Origin: Rhodophyticola porphyridii
GTDB taxonomy: Bacteria > Pseudomonadota > Alphaproteobacteria > Rhodobacterales > Rhodobacteraceae
NCBI RefSeq assembly: GCF_003688285.1
Contig: NZ_RCNT01000006.1
Location: 186,001-250,000 of the forward strand
Length of the DNA stretch: 64,000 nucleotides
Direction of reading: 5' to 3'
The position numbers and the translations under genes are program-made. The notes under the pieces were generated by a model. That model ran no database searches, was not told the origin of the DNA, and was given only the letters and a program-made list of their open reading frames with translations. Below are positions 53,260 through 62,916 of this stretch, in pieces; position 1 is the first letter of the stretch, and each line of letters begins with the position of its first letter.

Positions 53260-54582
53260 ATGCCGATTTTTCTCAACAGGGACGAACCCGGGTTCGAAAC
53301 CCGCTTCGCCGCGCTTCTGGAGATGAAGCGCGAGGATGCGCCCGAGGTGGATGATGTGGTCGCCCGGATTATCTCGGATGTCCGCGCGCGCGGCGATGCG
53401 GCGGTGATCGAGTTGACGGAACGGTTCGACCGTCTGTCTCTGACGCCCGAAACTATGGCCTTCACCAGCGATGAGATCGCCGAGGCGGTCGCCCGGGTTC
53501 CCGCCGTTGAACGCGCGGCGCTGGAACTGGCCGCCGACCGTATCCGCGCCTATCACGTGCGTCAGATGCCGGAAGATCAAAGCTGGACCGATCCCGACGG
53601 CGCCACGCTTGGCTGGCGCTGGACCCCGGTGGAGGCGGCCGGGCTCTACGTACCGGGCGGGCTTGCCAGCTATCCGTCATCGGTTCTGATGAACGCGATC
53701 CCGGCGCAGGTCGCGGGGGTGAACCGGCTGGTGGTTTGCGCGCCGACGCCCGATGGCGTGGCGAACCCGCTGGTTCTTCTGGCGGCGCAGCTTTCGGGCG
53801 TGGACGTCGTTTATCGCGTGGGCGGTGCACAGGCCGTGGCCGCCATGGCCTATGGTACCGACACGATCCTCCCCGTGGACAAGATCACCGGGCCCGGCAA
53901 CGCCTATGTGGCGGCGGCAAAGCGCCGGGTCTTCGGCAAGGTCGGCATCGACATGATCGCCGGGCCGTCCGAGATTCTGGTGATTGCGGACCGGCATAAC
54001 GATCCGGACTGGATTGCCGTCGACCTGCTGAGCCAGGCTGAACATGACGCCTCCGCGCAGTCGATCCTGATCACCGATGATGCGGCCTTCGGCCGGGCCG
54101 TGGCCGATGCTGTCGACAAGAGGCTTGAAACGCTGGAACGCCGCGCCATCGCAGGCCCAAGCTGGCGCGATTATGGCGCGGTCATCACTGTCGATACTCT
54201 CGATCAGGCAGCGATGCTGTCCAACCGCATTGCGCCCGAGCATCTGGAGCTTTGCGTTGCCGACCCGCACGCGCTTCTGACCAAGATCCGGCATGCGGGC
54301 GCAATTTTCATCGGCCAATGGACGCCCGAGGCAATCGGCGATTACATCGGGGGTCCGAACCACGTGCTGCCGACGGCGCGATCGGCGCGGTTTTCCTCGG
54401 GGTTGAGCGTGATGGATTTTCTCAAACGCACCACTTTGGCCGAAATGTCGCCTGCGGCCTTGCGCGCCATAGGCCCGGCTGCGGAAACTCTGGCAAGGTC
54501 CGAAAGCCTCGAAGCACACGGATTGTCTATCCGGGCCAGGCTTGACCGATTGAATGACGGCCCATTGGAAGAAGGCCATTGA
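53260..54582 (+). CDS. hisD: histidinol dehydrogenase
   Basis: A 440-residue HisD that oxidises L-histidinol to L-histidine with two NAD+ in the last steps of histidine synthesis. The NAD-binding block VYRVGGAQAVAAMAYGT, the signature DKITGPGNAYVAAAKR and the zinc/catalytic residues around EHLEL are present. Length is normal. Confidence 0.97.
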   Translation: MPIFLNRDEPGFETRFAALLEMKREDAPEVDDVVARIISDVRARGDAAVIELTERFDRLSLTPETMAFTSDEIAEAVARVPAVERAALELAADRIRAYHVRQMPEDQSWTDPDGATLGWRWTPVEAAGLYVPGGLASYPSSVLMNAIPAQVAGVNRLVVCAPTPDGVANPLVLLAAQLSGVDVVYRVGGAQAVAAMAYGTDTILPVDKITGPGNAYVAAAKRRVFGKVGIDMIAGPSEILVIADRHNDPDWIAVDLLSQAEHDASAQSILITDDAAFGRAVADAVDKRLETLERRAIAGPSWRDYGAVITVDTLDQAAMLSNRIAPEHLELCVADPHALLTKIRHAGAIFIGQWTPEAIGDYIGGPNHVLPTARSARFSSGLSVMDFLKRTTLAEMSPAALRAIGPAAETLARSESLEAHGLSIRARLDRLNDGPLEEGH

Positions 54583-54585
54583 GTG

Positions 54586-55068
54586 ATGACCATGCATTTG
54601 ACCCATATTGAAATCGACACGACGGGACTGCCCGCGCCCACGCCCGAGATCGAGCAGGAGCGCAAGGTCGCGATTTTCGATCTGCTGGAGGACAATTCCT
54701 TCGTTCTTCCCGCCCGCGACGAGCGCGCGGTGCCGCCAGGTCCCTACCGGCTGTCGCTGGCGATCCGCGAGAAACGTCTGGTCTTCGACGTGACCACCGA
54801 TGACGGCGCACCCGCGGCGGAGTTCCACCTGTCGCTCAGCCCGTTCCGGCAGGTGGTCAAGGATTACTGGCAGATCTGCGAAAGCTATTTCGACGCGGTG
54901 AAAAAACTTCCCCCCAGCCAGATCGAGGCGATCGACATGGCGCGTCGCGGCATCCACAACGAGGGTGCGCGCGTGTTGCAGGAACGGCTGGACGGCAAGG
55001 CGGAGGTCGATATCGACACCGCCCGGCGGCTCTTTACCCTGATCTGTGTCCTGCATTTCGGGGCCTAG
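54586..55068 (+). CDS. UPF0262 family protein
   Basis: A 160-residue UPF0262 protein, conserved in alphaproteobacteria after hisD. LTHIEIDTTGLP, VAIFDLLEDNSF and SLSPFRQVVKDYWQICESYFDAVK are recognisable blocks. Translation may start at 54586 or at a GTG one codon earlier, directly after the hisD stop. Function unknown. Confidence 0.92.
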   Translation: MTMHLTHIEIDTTGLPAPTPEIEQERKVAIFDLLEDNSFVLPARDERAVPPGPYRLSLAIREKRLVFDVTTDDGAPAAEFHLSLSPFRQVVKDYWQICESYFDAVKKLPPSQIEAIDMARRGIHNEGARVLQERLDGKAEVDIDTARRLFTLICVLHFGA

Positions 55069-55074
55069 GACGAC

Positions 55075-55560
55075 GTGGGTCAGGCGTTTCCCAGTTCGGT
55101 CCTGTTCTGTTGCGATCACAATGCCACCCGGTCGCCCATGGCCGAAGGGCTGATGAAGAAGTTCTACGGCCACCGGGCGTATGTCCAGTCCGCCGGGGTG
55201 AAGCATGAACTGGAGATCGACGGCTTCGCCGTAGCGGTCTGCGCGGAACTGGGTGTGGAACTGGCCCGCCATCGGGTGCGCAGCTTCGACGAGATGCAGG
55301 AATGGGGAGACGATCTTTCGGGGTTCGATCTTGTGGTGGCCCTGTCGCCCGCCAGCCAGCGCATGGCGCTGGAATTCACCCGCCACTACCATCTGGATGT
55401 CGAATACTGGCCGATCCTGGACCCGACCGGTCTGGGCGAGACGCGCGAGGCCAAGCTTGCCGCCTATCGTCAGGCCCGCGACCAGATCATCGACCGGATG
55501 CAGGACCGGTTTGGCCCGCCCCTGGAACCTGCGGACGGGTCGGCGGGCGAGGCAGACTGA
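55075..55560 (+). CDS. low-molecular-weight phosphatase family protein
   Basis: A 161-residue LMW phosphatase/arsenate-reductase-fold protein. The catalytic loop LFCCDHNATRSPMAEGL contains C-x5-R-S, and a distal DPTGLGE segment may supply the acid. It begins with GTG, six bases after the UPF0262 stop, in the conserved hisD-UPF0262-phosphatase-infA order. It is chromosomal and distinct from the shorter element-borne phosphatase at 44188. Confidence 0.92.
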   Translation: MGQAFPSSVLFCCDHNATRSPMAEGLMKKFYGHRAYVQSAGVKHELEIDGFAVAVCAELGVELARHRVRSFDEMQEWGDDLSGFDLVVALSPASQRMALEFTRHYHLDVEYWPILDPTGLGETREAKLAAYRQARDQIIDRMQDRFGPPLEPADGSAGEAD

Positions 55561-55738
55561 GCCGCGAAGGACATCCGCAGCGGGCCATCACCTCGGGCCG
55601 GGACGGGCGTGACGCGCCGCAAGCACACAGCTTTGCCGCTAAATCCGGGCTGGAACAGTTTTGCCTTGAAAAACGGGCGCTCAGGGCGCATTTACCCGCT
55701 ACCCGCAGATTGGGCGGGTCGTTAAGCAAGGAGAGACC

Positions 55739-55957
55739 ATGGCCAAGGAAGAAATGCTCGAATTTCCCGGCGTCGTGAAGGAACTCCTGCCGAATGCGAC
55801 ATTCCGGGTCGAGCTTGAAAACGGCCATGAGATCATCGCACATACGGCGGGCAAAATGCGCAAGAACCGGATCCGGGTCCTTGCGGGCGACAAGGTTCAG
55901 GTGGAAATGACCCCCTATGACCTGACCAAGGGACGCATAAATTATCGCTTCAAGTAA
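55739..55957 (+). CDS. infA: translation initiation factor IF-1
   Basis: A 72-residue IF-1 with the OB-fold sequence [21 protein letters not shown] and the basic end [12 protein letters not shown]. It binds the 30S A site during initiation. AAGGAGA is placed eight bases before the ATG. The 178-base gap upstream probably holds its own promoter. Confidence 0.98.
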   Translation: MAKEEMLEFPGVVKELLPNATFRVELENGHEIIAHTAGKMRKNRIRVLAGDKVQVEMTPYDLTKGRINYRFK

Positions 55958-56019
55958 GCGGGCATGATCGGAGTCCGTGCTTTGGGAGCCGATGTCCGGA
56001 TATGGTGCGGGGCCTTTAC

Positions 56020-56595
56020 ATGAAACTGATCCTCGGATCGGGCAGCCCCCGCCGGAAAGAGATGCTGGCGGTGTTGGGCGTTGTGCCCGATATGATCGAG
56101 GCTCCCGATATCGACGAAGATCCGCAGGCGGGCGAGTTGCCGCGCCCCTATTGCCGGCGCGTGGCGCGCGAGAAGGCGCTCGCGGTGAAGGCGGGCCCGG
56201 ACGATCTGGTGCTTTGTGCCGATACCACCGTGGCGATGGGCCGCCGGATCATGGGCAAACCCACAGATGCGGCACAGGCGGCGGCATTTCTGACCGCACT
56301 GTCGGGCCGCAGGCACCGGGTGATCACCGCGGTCGTCCTGCGCCGGGGAGAGCGGTTGTGGGAACGCGATGTCGAAAGCCGGGTGCAGATGAAGCGGCTC
56401 AGCGATGCGGAACTGAACGGCTATCTTGCAACCGGTGACTGGCGTGGGAAGGCCGGTGGATACTCGATCCAGGGCCCGGCGGGCGCGTTCATTCCATGGA
56501 TCAACGGCAGCCACTCGGCGATTGTCGGCCTGCCGCTTGCCGAAACGGCGTCGCTTTTGCAGGCCGCCGGCTGGCCGGTCTGGAGGCCGGAATGA
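56020..56595 (+). CDS. maf: Maf-family nucleotide pyrophosphatase
   Basis: A 191-residue Maf protein that hydrolyses non-canonical or excess NTPs (dTTP, UTP and analogues). The N-terminus [14 protein letters not shown] and the motif [17 protein letters not shown] are characteristic, and [13 protein letters not shown] follows near the C-terminus. The start at 56020 gives the standard N-terminus; an ATG at 56002 would add six residues. Its stop overlaps the next start (ATGA). Confidence 0.95.
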   Translation: MKLILGSGSPRRKEMLAVLGVVPDMIEAPDIDEDPQAGELPRPYCRRVAREKALAVKAGPDDLVLCADTTVAMGRRIMGKPTDAAQAAAFLTALSGRRHRVITAVVLRRGERLWERDVESRVQMKRLSDAELNGYLATGDWRGKAGGYSIQGPAGAFIPWINGSHSAIVGLPLAETASLLQAAGWPVWRPE

Positions 56596-57638
56596 AAGGT
56601 CGGGTGGTCCTGCTGGATCAGATCGCGGGCCGCAAGGCCGCGGCGCTCATGGTCGATGGCCGTCTGGAAGAGCTGGCCATCGATCCGCCCGAGGGCGCGG
56701 CGCCGGCTCCCGGCGCCATCCTGCGCGCAGTGTGCGACCGGCCGCTGAAAGGGCAGGGCGGGATGATCCTGAAACTGCCCGATGGCGCGGGTTTCCTGCG
56801 CCAGGGCAAAGGGTTGAGCCCAGGTCAGCCGCTTCTCGTTCAGGTCACGGGGCTGGGCGAGGGCGGCAAGGCCACCCCGGTCAATACCCGGCTGCTGTTC
56901 AAGAGCCGTTACGCTATCGTCACGCCCGATGCACCGGGTCTGAACATCGCGCGCTCGATCCGCGACGAGGCGGAGCGGGACCGGCTTCTGGAACTGGCCC
57001 ATGAGGCGATGGCAGGCGCGCCCGAAAACCATGGCCTGATCCTTCGCAGCGCCTCCGATGGCGTGACCGCAGAGGCGCTTGCCGATGATATCGCCGAGAT
57101 GCGCGCCCTGGCGGATGCGGTTCTGGGCGATGCCGGGGGTGGCCCGGAACTGTTGCTGGATGCCCCCGACGCGCATCTTCTGGCCTGGCGTGACTGGTCG
57201 GTGCCCGACCCGGACGAGGTGCTGGATCATCCGGGCTGTTTTGCAGAGCTGGGCGCCCTGGAGGCGGTCGATTCGCTCTTGTCCCCGGGCCTGCGCCTGC
57301 CCGGCGGGGCGACCGCCATGATCGAGCCGACATCGGCACTGGTTGCGGTCGATGTGAATACCGGGCCCGATACGTCGCTTGCGGCGGGGCTCAAGGCCAA
57401 TCTGGCTCTCGCCCGCGACTTGCCGAGACAGCTTCGCCTGCGCGGGCTGGCCGGCCAGATCACGCTGGATGTGGCGCCCATGCCCAAGAAAGACCGCCGC
57501 GGTTTCGAAGACGCGCTCAGACGGGCCTTTCGCGGCGATGCCACCGACACGGTCCTTGCAGGTTGGACGCCGCTTGGCCATTTTGAACTGCAACGGAAAC
57601 GTGACCGTTGGCCACTGACGGAGCTTTGGCCCAAATGA
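56592..57638 (+). CDS. rng: ribonuclease E/G family protein (short form)
   Basis: A 348-residue RNase E/G-type protein. The catalytic metal-binding segment is visible as [11 protein letters not shown], and [13 protein letters not shown] provides the second acidic cluster. It is much shorter than RNase G (about 490 residues) or RNase E and lacks the C-terminal scaffold, as in many Rhodobacterales. It should cleave single-stranded RNA at AU-rich sites. It is coupled to maf and yacG by ATGA overlaps. Confidence 0.92.
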   Translation: MKGRVVLLDQIAGRKAAALMVDGRLEELAIDPPEGAAPAPGAILRAVCDRPLKGQGGMILKLPDGAGFLRQGKGLSPGQPLLVQVTGLGEGGKATPVNTRLLFKSRYAIVTPDAPGLNIARSIRDEAERDRLLELAHEAMAGAPENHGLILRSASDGVTAEALADDIAEMRALADAVLGDAGGGPELLLDAPDAHLLAWRDWSVPDPDEVLDHPGCFAELGALEAVDSLLSPGLRLPGGATAMIEPTSALVAVDVNTGPDTSLAAGLKANLALARDLPRQLRLRGLAGQITLDVAPMPKKDRRGFEDALRRAFRGDATDTVLAGWTPLGHFELQRKRDRWPLTELWPK

Positions 57639-57829
57639 CCTGCCCGATCTGTTCGAAGAAGACCGCCCCGGAGTATCGCCCGTTCTGTTCGCGCCGCTGC
57701 GCGGATGTGGATCTGGGCCGCTGGCTGAACGGCAGCTACGCAATCCCGTCGAGCGACCCGGAGGACGCCGACGAACTGCCGGAGGCCCTGGAAAACGCCC
57801 GAAATCCCGGCCCGGGCCGGCCCCACTGA
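57635..57829 (+). CDS. yacG: DNA gyrase inhibitor YacG
   Basis: A 64-residue zinc protein with CPIC (C3, C6) and CSRRC (C18, C22) and the family block FCSRRCADVDLGRWL. YacG binds GyrB and inhibits gyrase in Escherichia coli. It overlaps the rng stop by four bases. Confidence 0.94.
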   Translation: MTCPICSKKTAPEYRPFCSRRCADVDLGRWLNGSYAIPSSDPEDADELPEALENARNPGPGRPH

Positions 57830-57934
57830 CGGATGTCCGGGTGTCGCGAAAAAAACGCCCACAGAGCTATGGACAGCCCCCGCCCAAACCCCTAGAACGC
57901 GTGCACCCAACGGAGGCGTCCGCCCCGTTCCCGT

Positions 57935-58009
57935 GCCCGGGTAGCTCAGGGGTAGAGCAGTGGATTGAAAATCCTCGTGTCGGTGGTTCGATTCCGCCCC
58001 CGGGCACCA
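57935..58009 (+). tRNA. tRNA-Phe: tRNA-Phe (anticodon GAA)
   Basis: A complete cloverleaf: acceptor GCCCGGG pairs with CCCGGGC, the anticodon loop TTGAAAA carries GAA, the T loop is TTCGATT and CCA is encoded at 58007-58009. Degraded island DNA follows its 3' end. Confidence 0.96.
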
Positions 58010-58154
58010 TTTAAAACAAATAAAAACAATGCCTTGTCGCGTCGCCAATGTCGCTAGACAGGCAGGTATTTTGCCGTGGGTATCATCTGGGTAGCATGTC
58101 GGACTCGTTGCCGATCCGCGCGGCAGGGTCAGCGTTGTTGTGTCGTGGAAATAG

Positions 58155-58612
58155 TTAGCTTCCGTCCAATCCGACCCAGCGCGAAACGGCAAGGTCTGCG
58201 AACCGTTCGCCACGCTCGCGGATTTCATTTTCGGTCCAGCGCGTTTTCCCGGTGAACCACTTGTTCAGGAACAAGCCCGTGTGCTCGGCGAACTTTACCT
58301 TCTTCTCATCGAAGCCCTTGTTCCCCGATGAGATGTTCAGACCGCCTGTGAGCAGCGTAAGGTTGCCCAAGGTGTGCAGGATGGCGTTTCGTGCGATGGC
58401 CTTGCCGTCGTCATCCGAGGGGCGACCAGTCGATCCGTCCTCATAGGGCCAGTCATCGCCCCATGACTGCGGCATGACATGCTCGACCCACAGATTAAGG
58501 GGCTGGTCGGACTGCTCGGCGAGTTTGGACCTGCTTGCGAGTTCCAGTTACCACAGGATGTCCGTCAGTCGTGGGCGCGGCGAAATCGCATAAGCGTTCT
58601 CGTTCAAGATGC
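58155..58612 (-). pseudogene. GmrSD-type (DUF262/DUF1524) nuclease, C-terminal remnant
   Basis: The frame encodes the DUF1524 HNH-like end of a GmrSD restriction enzyme: LNLWVEHVMPQSW, then HTLGNLTLLTGGLNISSGNKGF. The N-terminal part is missing. A TAA at 58550-58548 interrupts the frame where CAA would restore W-Q-L-E-L, so one base change created a nonsense codon. Upstream it is joined directly to IS3 transposase sequence near 58610. GmrSD cuts modified phage DNA; this copy cannot. Confidence 0.8.
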
Positions 58613-58738
58613 CGCGTCATTCTTTGGCATGGGCCGATACTGCTGCACCGAGCGCGCAAGACCGACGATCCGGCACGCGCGCCGCTCGCTGAACCCACGC
58701 TCGGTCATCAGAAAGCCCACAGCTCGTCGCTTCGCCAT
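58604..58738 (-). pseudogene. IS3-family transposase OrfB fragment
   Basis: ATG at 58738 begins MAKRRAVGFLMTERGFSERR, the usual N-terminus of IS407-type OrfB. The similarity stops after about 43 residues at the junction with the GmrSD remnant. The integrase core is missing, so this is inactive. Confidence 0.8.
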
Positions 58739-59075
58739 GGGCTTACCAATGTTTTTGCAGCAGATCCTTCATCGCGGACATGTCCAGCATTTGATCCGCG
58801 ACGATCCGCTTCAGCTTGGCGTTCTCGGCTTCCAGAGCTCTCAGGCGCTTTGCATCGCCAGCTTCCATGCCCCCGTACTTCTTCCGCCAGCTGTAGAATG
58901 TAGCTGAGCTGATGCTGTGACGTCGACAGATATCGTCCGTCTTCGCACCTGCCTCGCTCTCCTTCAGCACGCCGATGATCTGTTCTTCTGTGAAACGCTT
59001 CCGCTTCATGGGTCTTCCTCCTTCGTCCATTCAAAGGTGGAAAATTCCAGTTCGCAATGGACCGGAAATCAGGGG
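58608..59075 (-). mobile_element. truncated IS3-family insertion sequence
   Basis: OrfA is complete and OrfB is cut after about 43 codons where GmrSD sequence begins. The terminal inverted repeat on the orfA side should lie near 59040-59075 but was not verified, and the other end is missing. Confidence 0.65.
58743..59009 (-). CDS. IS3-family (IS407-like) transposase OrfA
   Basis: An 88-residue OrfA with an N-terminal HTH (KRKRFTEEQIIGVLKESEAG) and C-terminal leucine-zipper-like helix (LRALEAENAKLKRIVADQML). The start at 59009 follows GGAGGAAG. It is intact by itself, but the partner OrfB is truncated, so the element cannot transpose unaided. Confidence 0.88.
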   Translation of the reverse strand: MKRKRFTEEQIIGVLKESEAGAKTDDICRRHSISSATFYSWRKKYGGMEAGDAKRLRALEAENAKLKRIVADQMLDMSAMKDLLQKHW

Positions 59076-59320
59076 CAAGGTCAAAACCACGATATCACAG
59101 CACGCACCGCTTCCTTCAGGTCTGACCTGTCCTTGACCAGCATTTCGGGCCGCGCCATGGCAGTTCGTCTCCGCCTCTTGTCATCGGGAGGCGATGTCCA
59201 CAATGTGCGAAGGCGGCGATATGCAGGGGCAGATGCGCGGCTGAACGTGAAGGGGAGACGCCAGATGTTTGGAAATGAGCGATTTTCGCACGCTGTGCCC
59301 TGGAAACCGGAAGGCGGCTC
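59035..59320. other. short intergenic region before soeA
   Basis: I see no convincing gene here. Part is the IS flank; the rest probably contains the soeA promoter. A purine-rich GGAAGG precedes the soeA GTG start. Confidence 0.4.
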
Positions 59321-62164
59321 GTGGTGAGCGCGAAGCAACCCTTTTTGGAGATCTCCCCCAGGGTTTCGGACGAGGTTCGCAAGACCACATGCTACATGTG
59401 CGCCTGCCGCTGCGGTATTGATGTGCATCTGCGCGCGGATGCCGAAGGGGTGCCCCGGATCCGCTATATCGAAGGTAACCGCGATCATCCGGTGAACCGG
59501 GGCGTGCTTTGTGCGAAAGGCTCCGCCGGAATCATGCAGCATTATGCTCCCGCAAGGCTGAAAGCACCGCTCAAGCGCGTGGGCCCGCGCGGCTCGGGCC
59601 GGTTCGAGGAGATCGGGTGGGAGGAGGCGATGGAGATCGCCGTTTCATGGCTGAAACCGATCCGCGAGAAGGATCCGAAGAAACTTGCCTTCTTCACCGG
59701 CCGCGACCAGAGCCAGAGCTTCACCGGTTGGTGGGCGCAGCAATACGGAACGCCGAATTATGCCGCCCATGGCGGGTTTTGCTCGGTCAACATGGCTGCG
59801 GCGGGTATCTACACGATGGGCGGCGCGTTCTGGGAGTTCGGCTCGCCGGATTGGGACCGCACGAGGATGTTTATGATCTTCGGTGTTGCCGAGGACCACG
59901 ACAGCAACCCGATCAAGATGGGTCTGGGAAAGCTGAAGGCACGCGGGGCCAAGGTGGTTGCCGTCAACCCGGTGCGCTCGGGATACAATGCGATTGCCGA
60001 TGAATGGGTGGGGATCACGCCGGGCACGGACGGGTTGTTCATTCTCGCGCTGATCCACGAGCTGCTCCGGTCAGGTCAGATCGACCTCGACTATTTGCTG
60101 CGCTACACGAACGCGCCGCATCTGGTGGTGAAGAATGATGGCGGGCCCGATCACGGGCTGATTGCGCGAAACGAGGCCGGGGAACCGCTTGTCTGGGACC
60201 GGGACGAGCATCGCGCGCGTGGCTGGAGGGAGATCTCGACCAAAGCCGCGTTGCACGGTGAGGTGACGCTGCCCGACGGGCGCAGGGCTGTCCCGTCCTT
60301 CGACCTGCTGGCCCGGCGGTATCTGGGCGCGGAATATGCTCCCGAGGCGGTGGCAGAGCAGACGGGTGTGCCCGCCGAAACCATCCGCCGGCTGGCCGCG
60401 GAACTGGCGCGCACCGCCTTCGAAGAGGCGATCACCCTCGATCAGCCCTGGACCGATATGCGTGGCGAGCGTCATGATACCATGATCGGCCGGCCGGTCA
60501 GCTTTCATGCGATGCGCGGCATCTCGGCCCATTCCAACGGGTTTCAGACGGCACGCGCGTTGCACCTGCTGCAAATTCTGCTGGGTGCGGTCGAATGCCC
60601 GGGCGGTTTCCGTTTCAAGCCGCCTTACCCCAAGCCTGTCCTGGCCCACCCAACGCCGCATAGCGAAGCCCATCCGAACGCGCCGCTGGCGGGCCCGCAT
60701 CTGGGCTATCCAAGGGGGCCGGAGGACTTGCGCCTGGACAAGGACGGTCATCCCGAACGGATCGACAAGGCCTTCACATGGGAGGCACCGCTTTCGGTCC
60801 ACGGGCTGATGCATATGGTCATCTCGAACGCGGTCGCGGGCGACCCCTACGAGATCGACACGCTCTTTCTCTACATGGCGAACATGGCGTGGAACTCGTC
60901 GATGAATACCCGCGGTGTGATGGATATGCTGGAGGCGACGAACGCCGATGGCAGCTACAGGATTCCGCATATCATCTATTCCGACGCCTATTCGTCGGAA
61001 ATGGTGGCCTATGCCGATCTGATCCTGCCGGACACGACCTATCTGGAGCGGCATGACTGCATCTCCCTGCTGGATCGTCCGATTTGCGAACCCGACGCGG
61101 TGGCCGATGCCATCCGCTGGCCGGTGGTGGAGCCGGACCGGGATGTGCGGGGCTTTCAATCGGTGCTGATCGATCTGGGCGCGCGGCTTGGCCTGCCGGG
61201 CTTCGTCACCGGGGCGGGCGATGCGGTTTACAAGGATTACGCGGATTACATCGTCAACCACCAGCGCAAGCCAGGTGTCGGGCCGCTGGCGGGCTGGCGG
61301 GGGGAGGGGGAGGATATCGGGCGCGGTCGGCCGAACCCTGATCAGCTGCACCGCTACATCGAGAATGGCGGCTTCTGGAAAAGCCATATTCCGGCCGCCG
61401 CGCAGTTCTACAAGATGGCCAATCAGGCCTATCAGGATTGGGCCGTCGGGATGGGGTTTTACGATGCACCGCAGCCCTATACCTTCGATATCTATGTCGA
61501 AACCCTGCGCAAGTTCCAGCTGGCCGCCGAGGGCCACGGCGAGCGGCAGCCCCCTGAGCACCTGCGCGCGCAGGTGGCTCTGGCCTTCGATCCGCTTCCC
61601 GTCTGGTACCCGCCATTCGAAGGCGAGGCCGTGACCGGGGATTTCCCGCTTCACGCGATCACGCAGCGCCCGGCGGCGATGTATCATTCCTGGGGATCCC
61701 AGAATGCCTGGCTGCGGCAGATCCACGGCCAAAACCCGCTTTACGTCCCCGGGGAGGTGATGGAGAGCGCGGGCCTCACCGATGGCGGATGGGCCTGGGT
61801 GATCTCACATCATGGCAGGATCAGGGTGCCGGTGCGCCGGACCGATGCGGCCAATGGCAAGACACTCTGGACATGGAATGCCATCGGCAAGCGCAAGGGC
61901 GCCTGGGCGCTGTCGCCGGGCGCGCCCGAGGCGACCAAGGGGTTCTTGCTGAACCACCTCATCTCAGAACTTCTGCCGCCCAAGGGCGACGGGCTGCGAT
62001 GGGCCAATTCCGACCCGGTAACGGGGCAGGCGGCGTGGTACGATTTGCGGGTGCGGATCGAACCGGCCAGCGATGATGGCCCGCTCGACCCGCTGATGGA
62101 CGCCCAGGACAGCCCCGTGGGGCGCGGCACCGGCGATGTGACCTACGGGGAGGAGTGGACATGA
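59321..62164 (+). CDS. soeA: molybdopterin oxidoreductase, SoeA-like sulfite dehydrogenase catalytic subunit
   Basis: A 947-residue DMSO-reductase-family enzyme. The N-terminal 4Fe-4S site is C24, C27, C31 and C64 (TTCYMCACRCG and NRGVLCAKG), followed by molybdopterin-binding domains and a C-terminal MopB-type domain. There is no Tat signal, so it acts in the cytoplasm, as expected for SoeA, which oxidises sulfite to sulfate and passes electrons to the quinone pool. Translation probably begins with GTG at 59321 after GGAAGG. It is coupled to soeB by an ATGA overlap. Other substrates are possible for this family, so the sulfite role is inferred from subunit make-up. Confidence 0.88.
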   Translation: MVSAKQPFLEISPRVSDEVRKTTCYMCACRCGIDVHLRADAEGVPRIRYIEGNRDHPVNRGVLCAKGSAGIMQHYAPARLKAPLKRVGPRGSGRFEEIGWEEAMEIAVSWLKPIREKDPKKLAFFTGRDQSQSFTGWWAQQYGTPNYAAHGGFCSVNMAAAGIYTMGGAFWEFGSPDWDRTRMFMIFGVAEDHDSNPIKMGLGKLKARGAKVVAVNPVRSGYNAIADEWVGITPGTDGLFILALIHELLRSGQIDLDYLLRYTNAPHLVVKNDGGPDHGLIARNEAGEPLVWDRDEHRARGWREISTKAALHGEVTLPDGRRAVPSFDLLARRYLGAEYAPEAVAEQTGVPAETIRRLAAELARTAFEEAITLDQPWTDMRGERHDTMIGRPVSFHAMRGISAHSNGFQTARALHLLQILLGAVECPGGFRFKPPYPKPVLAHPTPHSEAHPNAPLAGPHLGYPRGPEDLRLDKDGHPERIDKAFTWEAPLSVHGLMHMVISNAVAGDPYEIDTLFLYMANMAWNSSMNTRGVMDMLEATNADGSYRIPHIIYSDAYSSEMVAYADLILPDTTYLERHDCISLLDRPICEPDAVADAIRWPVVEPDRDVRGFQSVLIDLGARLGLPGFVTGAGDAVYKDYADYIVNHQRKPGVGPLAGWRGEGEDIGRGRPNPDQLHRYIENGGFWKSHIPAAAQFYKMANQAYQDWAVGMGFYDAPQPYTFDIYVETLRKFQLAAEGHGERQPPEHLRAQVALAFDPLPVWYPPFEGEAVTGDFPLHAITQRPAAMYHSWGSQNAWLRQIHGQNPLYVPGEVMESAGLTDGGWAWVISHHGRIRVPVRRTDAANGKTLWTWNAIGKRKGAWALSPGAPEATKGFLLNHLISELLPPKGDGLRWANSDPVTGQAAWYDLRVRIEPASDDGPLDPLMDAQDSPVGRGTGDVTYGEEWT

Positions 62165-62916
62165 CCTCTCTGCCCGCCTCGACCGCAGTGAAACTCGGCC
62201 TCGTGATCGATCTGGATACCTGTGTCGGTTGCCATGCCTGCGTGATTTCCTGCAAGGAATGGAATACCGGCGGCTATGGTTCGGCCCTGGCCGATGCCGA
62301 TGCCTATGGCGATGCGCCGCTTGGTGCGTTCCTGAACCGGGTCCACACATTCGAAGTCAAGCCGGAGGAGGGGCCCGCCACGGTCGTGCATTTCCCGAAA
62401 TCCTGCCTGCATTGCGACGATGCGCCCTGCGTGACCGTCTGCCCGACGGGGGCCAGCTACAAACGCGCCGAAGACGGGATCGTGCTGGTCAATGAGGATG
62501 CATGCATCGGCTGCGGGCTGTGTGCCTGGGCCTGTCCCTATGGCGCCCGCGAGATGGATCCGGTCGAGAAGGTCATGAAGAAATGCACCCTCTGCGTCGA
62601 CCGGATCTATAATGAGAACATCGTCGAGGAAGACCGGATCCCGTCCTGTGTGCGGACCTGCCCGGCCGGTGCGCGGCATTTCGGCGATCTGAACGATCCG
62701 GCCTCGGCCGTGTCCGAACTGGTGGCCGCGCGCGGTGGGTTCGACCTCATGCCCGAGCAGGGCACCGGACCGGTGAACAAATACTTGCCGCCCCGTCCCA
62801 GAACGCCCGAGCCGGTTCCTGATCTGCCCGATCTTGCCGATCTGGCGGCGGATGCGCGCGAGACACGGGCGGAGGGTTTCTTCGGCTGGCTGGACCGCGC
62901 GCTGGAGCGGCTCTGA
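62161..62916 (+). CDS. soeB: SoeB-like 4Fe-4S electron transfer subunit
   Basis: A 251-residue ferredoxin-type subunit with four cysteine clusters: CVGCHACVISCKEW, CLHCDDAPCVTVCP, CIGCGLCAWACPYG and CTLC with SCVRTCPAGARHF. It relays electrons from the catalytic subunit to the membrane anchor. The tail (after about residue 200) is Pro/Asp-rich. It overlaps soeC by one base (TGATG). Confidence 0.92.
   Translation: MTSLPASTAVKLGLVIDLDTCVGCHACVISCKEWNTGGYGSALADADAYGDAPLGAFLNRVHTFEVKPEEGPATVVHFPKSCLHCDDAPCVTVCPTGASYKRAEDGIVLVNEDACIGCGLCAWACPYGAREMDPVEKVMKKCTLCVDRIYNENIVEEDRIPSCVRTCPAGARHFGDLNDPASAVSELVAARGGFDLMPEQGTGPVNKYLPPRPRTPEPVPDLPDLADLAADARETRAEGFFGWLDRALERL

Noticed and set aside
58010-59320. 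Direct repeat of the tRNA-Phe 3' end marking the far side of an island
   Set aside because: I looked for a copy of the T arm and acceptor end before soeA and found none, so island limits cannot be set.
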